This document shows, in pieces, positions 33,119-41,193 of a stretch of 64,000 nt of DNA. The translations under genes were made by a program, and so were the position numbers. How positions within the stretch are numbered: the stretch's first letter is position 1; each line of letters begins with the position of its first letter. Source of the stretch: Phascolarctobacterium_B sp045598345 (GTDB lineage: Bacteria > Bacillota > Negativicutes > Acidaminococcales > Acidaminococcaceae). The notes under the pieces are model-generated. The model was not told where the DNA came from. It did not search any database and was given only the letters and a program-made list of their open reading frames with translations. The stretch is taken from NCBI GenBank assembly GCA_045598345.1, contig JAZLLX010000048.1, positions 28,033-92,032 on the forward strand, written 5' to 3'.

Positions 33119-33925
33119 ATGGTTGCGAAAGAGTTGATTCATCCTACGGCAATCATTAGTCCCGATGCAAAATTGGGGGCTAATGTGGAGGTCGGACCTT
33201 ATGCAATTATTGACGGAGATGTGGAATTAGGGGACGGGTGCAAGGTTATGGCCCATGCCTATATTCACCGCTATACAAGGGCCGGCAAGAACTGTGTTTT
33301 TTGGCCGGGCAGCAGTATTGGGGCAGAGCCGCAGGATTTGAAATTTGCCGGGGAAGTTACCTACGCAGTTATCGGTGACAACTGCGTTTTTCGTGAGTGC
33401 TGTACAGTTCACAGAGGCACGAAAGACGGCAGTGGTATTACCAAAATCGGCAATAATGTTTTGATGATGGCCTATACCCATGCGGCACACGATTGCGAGG
33501 TGGGGGACAATGTCATTATGTCCAACAATGCCACCTTGGCGGGTCATGTCATTGTGGAAGAACGGGCCATTATTGGCGGGTTGGCCGCTATTCATCAATT
33601 TACCCGTATTGGCCGTAATGCCATGATAGGCGGCATGGCAAGAATTACTCAGGATATACCTCCCTATATGATTGCTGCAGGAGACCCCGCTTTTGTGAGC
33701 GGACTGAATGTAATTGGTTTGGAACGGGCAGGGTTTGACGAAGAAAAAAGGTTGAGCTTAAAAAAGGCGTTTCGTATTTTGTATCACCAAAAGAATCGTT
33801 TGGAAGTTGCCATTGAAAAAATTGACAGGGAAATTACCCATAATGATGCCACCGAGCATTTGTTGGAATTTTTGCGTAAGGAATTGGAAGGCGGGCGTGG
33901 CATATTGCGGACACGCAGGGGATAA
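33119..33925 (+). CDS. lpxA: UDP-N-acetylglucosamine acyltransferase
   Basis: LpxA starts lipid A synthesis by O-acylating UDP-GlcNAc. A left-handed beta helix (IHPTAIISPDAKLGANVEVGPYA...) contains the active-site MAYTHAAHDCEVGDNV stretch and IGGLAAIHQFTRIG; a helical C-terminal domain follows. The length of 268 residues is normal. GGAGGGT precedes the ATG. Confidence 0.96.
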   Translation: MVAKELIHPTAIISPDAKLGANVEVGPYAIIDGDVELGDGCKVMAHAYIHRYTRAGKNCVFWPGSSIGAEPQDLKFAGEVTYAVIGDNCVFRECCTVHRGTKDGSGITKIGNNVLMMAYTHAAHDCEVGDNVIMSNNATLAGHVIVEERAIIGGLAAIHQFTRIGRNAMIGGMARITQDIPPYMIAAGDPAFVSGLNVIGLERAGFDEEKRLSLKKAFRILYHQKNRLEVAIEKIDREITHNDATEHLLEFLRKELEGGRGILRTRRG

Positions 33926-34030
33926 GTTAAGTTGAAAGTTAGAAGTTAGAAGTTAAAAATTAAGGTAATATGTTCCTGTGATTATAATTGGTAATCTATG
34001 TAAAATTAATTTTACAGCGTTTAATTTTTG
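33926..34030. repeat. Heptamer tract, end motif and palindrome between lpxA and lpxI
   Basis: AAGTTAG-type heptamers (about 33929-33962) lead to ATGTTCCTGTGATTATA (33969-33985). A perfect 18-bp palindrome, TGTAAAATTAATTTTACA, follows at 33999-34016. No gene. Confidence 0.75.
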
Positions 34031-34049
34031 ATTGGTTCAGGGGTTATTT

Positions 34050-34856
34050 ATGGAAACTTTAGGAATCCTATGCGGGGTGGGGCATTTGCCGGTGGAAGTT
34101 GCCAACAGTGCAAAAGAGCAAGGGGTCAGGGTAGTTGCTGTTGGTGTGGTACCGGGCATTGATGCGGAACTTAAAAATGTTGCAGATGCTTATTACGAAA
34201 TAAACATTGGTAAGATAGGCAAGATTTTCAAAACATTGAAAAATGAAAAAGTTGTTGATGTGACTATGATTGGCAAGGTTACAAAGGAAGTGCTTTACAA
34301 AGCAGGCATGATTGTTCCTGATTTGCGGGCACTTAAAATTTTGGCAAAAGTACCTGACCGTAAGGACGACACCATTATGAAAGCCATTGTTCAGGAATTG
34401 GAAGGGGACGGCTTTCGGGTTATGAATCAGACGGAATTGATAAAACCCTTATTGCCAAAATCGGGTGTTTTGACAAAACGGGAACCCACAGCGGAAGAAC
34501 TGGCAGATATGGAATTTGGCTTTCAAATGGCAAAAGCCATCGGCGGTTTGGATATTGGACAAACAGTTGTTGTTAAAAACAGGGCTGTGATGGCGGTGGA
34601 AGCCATTGAGGGAACGGATAAATGTATTTTGCGTGGTGGTGAGCTTGGCAAGGGCGGAGTGATTGTTGCCAAAACGGCAAAGCCAAACCAAGACCAAAGA
34701 TTTGATATTCCCGGATTCGGTGTTACCACTTTGGAAAGTATGGTTAAGGCAGGGGCTACGGGGATTATTTTGGAGTCCGGCGGTGCATTGATTGCCGAAA
34801 AAGAAAAGACCATTGCTTTTGCCGATGAGCATAATATTACGATAGTTGTTAGGTGA
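34050..34856 (+). CDS. lpxI: UDP-2,3-diacylglucosamine pyrophosphatase LpxI (DUF1009)
   Basis: LpxI cleaves UDP-diacylglucosamine to lipid X and substitutes for LpxH, which is not present here. METLGILCGVGHLPVEVA at the N-terminus, GKVTKEVLYK, VKNRAVMAVEAIEGTD and the C-terminal GATGIILESGGALI are characteristic. I use ATG 34050 after CAGGGG; an in-frame TTG 18 bases upstream is less likely. Confidence 0.95.
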   Translation: METLGILCGVGHLPVEVANSAKEQGVRVVAVGVVPGIDAELKNVADAYYEINIGKIGKIFKTLKNEKVVDVTMIGKVTKEVLYKAGMIVPDLRALKILAKVPDRKDDTIMKAIVQELEGDGFRVMNQTELIKPLLPKSGVLTKREPTAEELADMEFGFQMAKAIGGLDIGQTVVVKNRAVMAVEAIEGTDKCILRGGELGKGGVIVAKTAKPNQDQRFDIPGFGVTTLESMVKAGATGIILESGGALIAEKEKTIAFADEHNITIVVR

Positions 34857-35140
34857 TTAGGTTTCAGGATAAAGGAATTAGGAATCAGGATTTAGGGGAA
34901 TGAGTAATTAGTAATGAGTAATTATGGTAGAATGTTCCTGTGATTATATTTTGGGCTTCAGGTGTGCGGGGTTCTGCGAACCCTCGTCCGCCACTAAAGG
35001 GGCGGGGGACCGTCTAAAGGAACATAGAAAGACGGTGGTGGGGTGAGCAATTACGCTGATACTTTCAATTAGAAATGTGAATTGTGAAATGTGAAATGAA
35101 GGTAGGTAGTTCCTGTGATTAGAAATAGTCACAGGATTTT
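34857..35140. repeat. Repeat cluster after lpxI (full hairpin element)
   Basis: AGG-type heptamers abut the lpxI stop, then TAATGAG-type heptamers and the end motif (34932-34948). The hairpin core at about 34960-35060 contains GGGGTT/AACCC, CCGCC/GGCGG and the variable stem CCGTCT (35010-35015) with AGACGG (35030-35035), with loop AAGGAACATAG. GGTGGTGGGGTGAGC and another end motif near 35108 follow. No coding signal. Confidence 0.8.
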
Positions 35141-35180
35141 TACAATATAACCAAGGGAAAATTTGGAAAAGGATTGTGTG

Positions 35181-35209
35181 TTGACTTATAGGAATAATTT
35201 TGATAAAAT
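35181..35209 (+). promoter_or_regulatory. Promoter of the toxin-antitoxin pair
   Basis: TTGACT (35181-35186), 17 bp, TAAAAT (35204-35209), with extended TG at 35201-35202. The antitoxin start follows 33 bases later. Confidence 0.75.
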
Positions 35210-35241
35210 TATGATAAAGTTTTTATATGGAGGGAAATAAT

Positions 35242-35493
35242 ATGATTATTCGGGCATCATCTGCTTTGCGTAATGATTACGCCGGTATTTCGGCTTTGGC
35301 AAAAAAAACAATGGAACCAATTTATATTACTAAAAACGGGGATGGGGATTTGGTGGTGATGAATATAGACGCTTTTGAGCGATACAGACAAATGTTGGAA
35401 TTGCGGGAAAAGGTTTTGTTGGCTGAAGAAGAGAGATTGCAGGGAAATACAGGTTTGACAATTTCGGAAGTGCGAAAAAAACTAAAGGTATAA
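35242..35493 (+). CDS. Phd/YefM-type antitoxin
   Basis: An 83-residue protein, MIIRASSALRNDYAGISALA..., with the family phrase PIYITKNGDGDLVVMNIDAFERY in its DNA-binding N-terminal half and a charged C-terminal tail that should wrap the toxin. The ATG at 35242 follows GGAGGG. The toxin gene starts 4 bases after the stop. Antitoxins of this type autoregulate their own promoter. Confidence 0.88.
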   Translation: MIIRASSALRNDYAGISALAKKTMEPIYITKNGDGDLVVMNIDAFERYRQMLELREKVLLAEEERLQGNTGLTISEVRKKLKV

Positions 35494-35497
35494 CGTC

Positions 35498-35809
35498 ATG
35501 AAACAAAAATGCACAGTAAAGATACTTGATGTGGCGTGGAATGATTTGTTGCGGATTCGGGATTGGTACACTTTGAATTTTAGTGAAGTTAGTGCCAATA
35601 AGGTAGTAGATGCCATTCTTAGTGCTTTAGAAAGGTTGGAATCTTTCCCAAATTCAGGTTCTGTTACGCCGGATATTTGGTTGAATGACAGGGGCTTTAG
35701 AATGGTGATTTGTAAAAAACATGTGGCAATTTATAAAATTATTAAGGGTGTGGTGTATATTTATCATATTGCCGACACGAGAATGCAATATACAAAGTTG
35801 TTTAAGTGA
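35498..35809 (+). CDS. RelE/ParE-superfamily toxin
   Basis: A 103-residue toxin of the RelE/ParE fold: VKILDVAWNDLLRIRDWYTLNFS (first helix pair), ALERLESFPNSG, and FRMVICKKHVAIYKI with the final IYHIADTRM strand. Its target, ribosome-bound mRNA (RelE) or gyrase (ParE), cannot be decided from the sequence; the length and the helical hairpin lean to ParE. It forms a type II toxin-antitoxin system with the upstream Phd/YefM protein. Confidence 0.88.
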   Translation: MKQKCTVKILDVAWNDLLRIRDWYTLNFSEVSANKVVDAILSALERLESFPNSGSVTPDIWLNDRGFRMVICKKHVAIYKIIKGVVYIYHIADTRMQYTKLFK

Positions 35810-36260
35810 TTAGAATTAGGTTACAGGTGTGCGGGGTTCTGCGAACCCTCGTCCGCCCATAAAGGGGCGGGGGACCGTCTAAAGGAACATAGAAAGACGG
35901 TGGTGGGGTGAGCAATTACGCTGTCACTAATGAAAAGATAAAAACTTAAAGCTTAAAGTTATGGAAAAATGTTCCAGTGATTATAGTAGGGAAGTTGGCA
36001 TTGTGCGAAAGTTTGCCCTCTTTCCTAAAGAGGGGGGACCGCTTGCGGTGGGAGTTTTTGCATTATAACGAAAGCTGCAAATAGAATATAAAATACGAGA
36101 GAAGCGACAAACAGTTTATGAATGCTACGCATAAACAAAAACACCCGTCTGCCCATGTGTTCCTGTGGGCAGCCACCCTCTTCAAGAAGAGGGAAAATAA
36201 CTTCGCATTAAGCGGACTTTTTTATTTTTAACCACAGGAACATATCACCATAATTTTTAA
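35810..36260. repeat. Repeat cluster with three hairpin elements
   Basis: The first copy (35826-35935) has stem CCGTCT (35875-35880) with AGACGG (35895-35900). The second (35966-36060) starts with ATGTTCCAGTGATTATAG and has CCTCTTT/AAAGAGG and a minimal stem CCGC-TT-GCGG (36039-36048). The third is inverted (36120-36240), with CTGCCC (36149-36154) and GGGCAG (36167-36172) around GTGTTCCT, CCCTCTT/AAGAGGG, TTCGC/GCGGA followed by T residues, and a closing CACAGGAACAT. No gene; the apparent tiny frames are repeat-derived. Confidence 0.8.
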
Positions 36261-36373
36261 TTTATCCCAGATTTTCAAGGGATTAGAAATGAATATTGAA
36301 ATTAAAACAATAACCGAAAAACTTGTTGAAATTTATAAGTTTTTCGGTTATTATATTGTTGAGGTGATGAAAG

Positions 36374-37569
36374 ATGATTGAAAGACCATACTATATGAAT
36401 GTACTAAACCAATATAAAGATACCCCAATAGTCAAGATTTTAGCCGGCGTGCGGCGTAGCGGCAAATCCACACTTTTGGACATGTGGCGGAAAAAATTAC
36501 TACAAGAAGGTATTAAATCCGAGCGTATAATAAAAATTAGTTATGTAATTGATGATATTCCTGTCGGTTTTGACCATCAGGCAATGTACAAAAATTTGTT
36601 GTCCAAGATCAAAGGCCGTGAAAAGCATTATCTTTTGTTAGATGAAGTGCAAGAAATTGAGCAGTGGGAAAAAGCGGTGAACAGTATATTGGAAACCCGT
36701 AATGTAGATATCTATGTTACCGGTTCCAATTCCCGTTTGATGAGTTCAGAAATTTCCACCTACCTTACGGGCAGATATGTTAATATTTTTGTCTATCCAT
36801 TATCTTTTGCGGAATATTCCGTTTTTAAAAGAAAGAGCAGATTGTCCAAACGGGAACTTTTTTCCAGTATTTGCGATATGGCGGTTTTCCGCTGACAGCG
36901 TTAAAAGATTATGGGGAGCAAGAAGTTTATCAGTTGGTACAGGGCATTTATCAGTCAGTTGTGGAGGGGGATATTGTCCGGCGGCACCGTATAATGAATG
37001 TGGAAATGTTCCGCAGGGTTGCTCTTTTTGTTTTGGAAAATGTGGGTAAAACCTTTTCAGCCAATTCTATAACCCAGTTTTTGAAAGGCCAAGGGCGAAA
37101 ACTGTCTGTTGAAGCGGTATATAATTATCTTGAGTGGCTGGAGAAAGCATTTATCCTTTACCGCTGCAAACGCTACAATTTGCGAGGCAAAGAAATTTTA
37201 AAGACCCAGGAAAAATTTTATGTGGCAGATTCAGCCATAAGATATTGTCAGGTTGGCTATTCGCCGGAAAGTGTTTCGGCAATGTTGGAAAATATTGTAT
37301 ATTTTGAATTGCGAAGACGGGGGTATGAGATTTATATAGGCAAATTAGGAACAAAAGAAATTGATTTTGTGGCAAAGAATAATGAAGGGCTTTTGTATGT
37401 TCAGGTTTGCAGAATTTTGCCGGAAAGTTCAGAAAGAGAATTTGAAAATTTGCGTATGATTAAAGACAATTATCCTAAAATGGTACTTACTTTGGATGAA
37501 ACGGCCGGAGGGAATGTGGACGGAATAAAGGTTGTTAATTTGGTGGATTGGCTGGAGAATAATGCGTAA
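36374..37569 (+). pseudogene. DUF4143/AAA_14 ATPase broken by a one-base frameshift
   Basis: The N-terminal part (36374-36895) has Walker A AGVRRSGKSTLLDMW, Walker B YLLLDEVQEI and TGSNSRLMSSE, and shifts frame just after KRELFSS. The remainder (to 37569) resumes as RYGGFPLTALKDYGEQ and contains the DUF4143 nuclease-like part (KEIDFVAKNNEGLLYVQV). The switch maps to a run of six T at about 36858-36863. With seven T the frame reads LFFQYLRYGGFP and the protein is about 398 residues, normal for the family. Possible causes are a true mutation, a slippage switch or an assembly error. The stop codon lies in a heptamer tract. Confidence 0.85.
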
Positions 37570-38140
37570 TTCGCAATTCGCAATGCGTAATCTGATTAAG
37601 AATTAAGAATGCAAAATTAAGAATGATGGTAAAAATAGGGATTAGGGCTTAGGAATTAGGTATCAGGAAAGTTGGCAGAGTGCGGAAGTAACCCTCTCCT
37701 TGGGGAGAGGGGCAGGGGTGTGGGGAAAAGTACGATAAGAATAAATGTCAAAGAACAAAGAATAAAGAACAAATATGGTAAGATGTTCCTGTGATTATAT
37801 TTTGGGCTTCGGGTGTGCGGGGTTATGCTAACTCCCGTCCGCACCTAAAGGGGCGTGGGACCGTCTAAAGGAACATAGAAAGACGGTGGTGGGGTGAGCA
37901 ATTACGCTGATACTAATGAAAAGATAAAAACTTAAAGCTTAAAGTTATGGTAAGATGTTCCTCTGATTAGATGGAATTACCCCTTCCTTTTGGGAGGGGA
38001 GGGCCGATACTGGAACGTGGACCGGCGTGGTGAGCGATTAGGCAGTGACAGAGTTTTCTGCGTAATCCGCACCCCCAGTCGCAACCACGTTCCTAAAAGC
38101 GACAGCCCCCGCAAAGGCGGGGGCTACTCGTGTTCCTGTA
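37563..38140. repeat. Repeat cluster: heptamer tracts and hairpin elements
   Basis: Heptamers AATGCGT/AATTCGC overlap the end of the previous gene; AATTAAG and TTAGGNN heptamers follow. A CCCTCTCC/GGGAGAGGG module lies at 37689-37730; the segment 37605-37728 is almost identical to 45045-45160. An end motif at 37784 precedes a full hairpin element with CCGTCT (37861-37866) and AGACGG (37881-37886). A further copy starts near 37955, and an inverted copy has GTCGC (38078-38082) with GCGAC (38099-38103) and GCCCCCGC-AAAG-GCGGGGGC (38105-38124). Confidence 0.8.
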
Positions 38141-38204
38141 ATTAGAATATTTATTCACAGGTGCAGGTTTTAAACCTGCACCCTGTGGAATTGCAGAGAA
38201 GAAA

Positions 38205-38545
38205 GAAGTTCGCATAATGCGGGCTTTTTTTGTTTTGCTTTTCACTCAACGTTAAAAAGCATTTGGAACAGCAAAATCTCAATTTCAATGTAACGTAACA
38301 TTTTGTCAATGTAACGTTACAATAAAAACCGCTTTTCACGCTTTTAATTGCGTTTTGTTGAAGAGTGATTTCAGTGGTGAAAATACTTTCAACGCAAAGA
38401 GGACTTTTATTTTCGTTCAAAACCGTAAAAGTAAAAAGTTTGTGTGACGTCACAACTTCAAATTGTGACGTCATACAAAAATCAATTTTCACGCTTTTTT
38501 TAGTTTTGAATGAGAGAATTTTTTTGAAATGAAAATAAAATGCAA
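38205..38545. repeat. Second repeat family: conserved flanks with paired dyads
   Basis: GTTCGC-ATAAT-GCGGGC plus T-run (38212-38235) ends the previous element. Then TGTAACGTAACA (38289-38300) and TGTAACGTTACA (38310-38321), 21 bp apart. Then TGTGACGTCACA (38443-38454) and TGTGACGTCATA (38464-38475), again 21 bp apart. The stretch 38255-38390 is repeated almost exactly at 45332-45475. The conserved trailer TTTTGAATGAGAGAATTTTT recurs at 44.95 and 45.64 kb. Confidence 0.75.
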
Positions 38546-38721
38546 AACAATGAGCGAAGAGAATAAATAATGATGATAAAGATAAAATGTAATTCAGTAG
38601 TGAATGTGTAGAAAAAATTTATGGAATGTTGTATAATACATTTGTATGATTAAAAATATGAAAACAAATAGAAGTGATTGTTGTAATAATAATGTTTTGA
38701 GCAATTTGTATGGAGGATGGC

Positions 38722-39585
38722 ATGAAAGCAGCACTAAACAAGAAAATAATTGCCATAGCAGGAATAGTTGTTTGTCTGATAGGCGGTTGGTATTTTTACC
38801 GTCAACATAATTCTGCCAACACCGGATTTTTGACACTGTACGGCAATATTGAAAACCGGCAGGTGAATTTGAGTTTTATGGTGGACGGCAAGATTGCCAA
38901 AATGTTGAAGGAAGAAGGGGATTCGGCGAAGGCAGGGGAATTGGTGGCTGTTTTGGACAAACAGGATTATGCCGCCAATTACCAGGTGGCTTTGGCGAAT
39001 GTGGGGCAGACGAAGGCGGTAATGCAGGACTGCCTTTTGAAATTTGAACGGAGCAAGCCCCTGATTAAGAACAAAGCCATTGCCCAACAAACTTATGACA
39101 GCGCCCAATATGCCTATGAAACTGCCAAAGCCAACTATGATGTGGCATTAAGTCAGGAGACAGTTGCCAAAAACAAACTGGACTATACGGAACTTTATGC
39201 CCCTGAAGAGGGGATTGTTTCCGTACGGGTGGTGGAGCCGGGCACTACGGTGGCGGCCGGTCAAAGTGTTTATACTTTGTCAAAACTGAATTCATTGTGG
39301 GTACGGGCTTTTGTCAGTGAAAAAGATTTGGGCAATATAAAATATGGTATGCCGGCAACAGTGCTGACAGACACTGTCAACCCCAATACAGGCGACAACC
39401 GTGCCTATAAAGGGCATATCGGCTTTATTTCCTCTGTGGCGGAATTTACCCCGAAAACAGTACAATCGGAAGAATTGCGGACTGCTCTGGTGTACCGTGT
39501 ACATATTATGGTGGATGACAATGACGGTTTTCTCCGTTTGGGGATGCCGGTAACAGCCAAGATTGATTTTAGGGAAGGCAAATAA
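38722..39585 (+). CDS. HlyD/YbhG-type membrane fusion protein
   Basis: The periplasmic adaptor of an ABC exporter. One N-terminal membrane segment (about residues 8-25), a lipoyl half (GNIENRQVNLSFMVDGKIAKM), a coiled-coil hairpin, the second lipoyl half (LYAPEEGIVSVRVVEPG) and a short barrel. I chose ATG 38722, 5 bases after GGAGG, instead of ATG 38710. It is directly followed by a double ATPase, as in ybhGFSR or yhiI loci. Confidence 0.9.
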   Translation: MKAALNKKIIAIAGIVVCLIGGWYFYRQHNSANTGFLTLYGNIENRQVNLSFMVDGKIAKMLKEEGDSAKAGELVAVLDKQDYAANYQVALANVGQTKAVMQDCLLKFERSKPLIKNKAIAQQTYDSAQYAYETAKANYDVALSQETVAKNKLDYTELYAPEEGIVSVRVVEPGTTVAAGQSVYTLSKLNSLWVRAFVSEKDLGNIKYGMPATVLTDTVNPNTGDNRAYKGHIGFISSVAEFTPKTVQSEELRTALVYRVHIMVDDNDGFLRLGMPVTAKIDFREGK

Positions 39586-41073
39586 GTGAAAGCGGTTGAG
39601 GTTGAGCATTTAGTAAAAAAATTTTACAATGTTACAGCCATAGACGATATTTCCCTGACGGCAGAGACAGGAAAAGTTATCGGACTTATCAGTGCTAACG
39701 GTGCAGGGAAAACGACTTTGCTGCGTCTGCTTACCGGTCTGTTAAAACCCACCAGTGGCACAGTAAAGGTTTTTGGCGTTGACCCGCTGGACAGGGCAAA
39801 AAGGGCGGCAACTTACGGCATCGGTTATATGCCGCAGACAACAGGACTTTATGAAGATTTGACGGTTCTGGAAAATCTGAAGTTTTATGCTGATTTGAAA
39901 AAAGTTCCCTATGACTTTGACAAGTTGCTGGAATTCACATCCCTGACACCTTTCCAGAACAGGTTGGCTGGTGACCTGAGCGGCGGCATGAAAAAGAAAT
40001 TAAGTTTGGCATGTACTTTTTTGGGTCACCCCAAACTGATTGTTTTGGATGAGCCGGACACCGGCGTTGACCCGGTTTCCCGCAGGGATTTGATGACTAT
40101 GGTTAAGACCTTAATGACACCGGAAACGGTGGTTTTTTGGTCTTCTTTTTATTTGGACGAAACCTATGGTTTTTTTGATGATGTTTTTGTGCTGAACAAA
40201 GGAAAACTGATATTCCACGGCAGACCTCAGGAATACGCCGCAACTTCCGACCGGTTTGAAGAGCAAATTATTCAACTGATGGGAGGTTTGACAGAAAGGC
40301 AGTCGGACATTGGCAGGGATGTTCCTGACAGCAAGGCGGTGCCTGAAAAAGTGGTGGAAGTGGAGAATTTAGTCAAGAAATACGGTGATTTTTATGCGGT
40401 GGCACCATCCAGTTTTCAAGTACGGCGTGGAGAAATCTTTGGCTTATTAGGTTCCAACGGTGCGGGGAAATCTACCTGTTTCAAAATGTTATGCGGCTTG
40501 ACGAAACCCACTGCCGGAACAATCAAAATTATGGGAAGGGATATAGCGGAACAGGGTTCGGATTTCCGTTCCCAAATTGGTTACCAGACCCAGCAATTTT
40601 CCTTGTACGGAACAATGACGGTACGGAAAAATCTAGAATTCTTTGCCGCCCTTTATTTGGGATATGGCATGGCTTATAAAGAGCGGGTGGAGAAAATAAT
40701 TCATAGTTTCAATTTGGAAGCGGTGGCGGACAGGCCTTTGGAGGAATGTTCCGGCGGCTTTAAGCAGAGGGTGTCTTTGGCGGTCGCCTTTTTGCATTAT
40801 CCCCAAATCCTGTTTTTGGACGAGCCCACCAGCGGTGTGGACTATTTGAACCGCCGTGTAGTGTGGCAGCATTTACGGGCAATGGCGGCAAAGGGTATAA
40901 CTATCCTTATCACTACACATTCCATGAATGAGGCGGCATTGTGTGACAGAATTTGTCTGTTCCACAAAGGGGGGATAATCGCCATAGGAAGCCCTGAGGA
41001 ATTGCAGGTACGGGCTGGAACAAAGACAATGGGAGAGGCCTTTATCAAACTGGTACAAAAAAGTGGCTCATAA
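39586..41073 (+). CDS. ABC exporter ATPase with two fused nucleotide-binding domains
   Basis: The 495-residue protein contains two ABC domains in tandem, as in YbhF. The first has SANGAGKTT as Walker A (the usual first Gly is Ser), LSGGMKKKLSLA, and Walker B VLDEPDTGVD with Asp where Thr is common. The second has GSNGAGKST (about residue 290), CSGGFKQRVSLA and FLDEPTSGVD. Degeneracy in the first site suggests unequal ATP sites. GTG start directly after the adaptor stop. The last codons and stop lie in the first copy of a 33-bp tandem repeat. Its permeases are 1.5 kb downstream, past an unrelated gene. Confidence 0.93.
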   Translation: MKAVEVEHLVKKFYNVTAIDDISLTAETGKVIGLISANGAGKTTLLRLLTGLLKPTSGTVKVFGVDPLDRAKRAATYGIGYMPQTTGLYEDLTVLENLKFYADLKKVPYDFDKLLEFTSLTPFQNRLAGDLSGGMKKKLSLACTFLGHPKLIVLDEPDTGVDPVSRRDLMTMVKTLMTPETVVFWSSFYLDETYGFFDDVFVLNKGKLIFHGRPQEYAATSDRFEEQIIQLMGGLTERQSDIGRDVPDSKAVPEKVVEVENLVKKYGDFYAVAPSSFQVRRGEIFGLLGSNGAGKSTCFKMLCGLTKPTAGTIKIMGRDIAEQGSDFRSQIGYQTQQFSLYGTMTVRKNLEFFAALYLGYGMAYKERVEKIIHSFNLEAVADRPLEECSGGFKQRVSLAVAFLHYPQILFLDEPTSGVDYLNRRVVWQHLRAMAAKGITILITTHSMNEAALCDRICLFHKGGIIAIGSPEELQVRAGTKTMGEAFIKLVQKSGS

Positions 41074-41145
41074 AAGTGCGTAATTCTACAAAAAAGTGGC
41101 TCATAAAAGTGCGTAATTTTACAAAAAAGTGGCTCATAAAAGTGC
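41054..41145 (+). repeat. 33-bp tandem repeat (2.8 copies) at the ATPase gene end
   Basis: Units start at 41054, 41087 and 41120 and contain AAAAAAGTGGCTCATAAAAG. The first copy supplies the codons QKSGS and the stop of the ATPase gene. No spacers, so not CRISPR. Confidence 0.92.
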
Positions 41146-41193
41146 AAAAATAATTTAAATGTGGTAAAATACAATAAACGGGAGGGTGGCCAA

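Noticed and set aside
38151..38492. Minus-strand frame of 113 residues, with a related frame at 45342-45548
   Set aside because: The similarity follows from the duplicated non-coding repeat. The frames have different ends, no ribosome-binding site and odd composition.
41054..41145. Possible CRISPR repeats
   Set aside because: The 33-bp units are directly adjacent with no spacers, and no cas genes are present.
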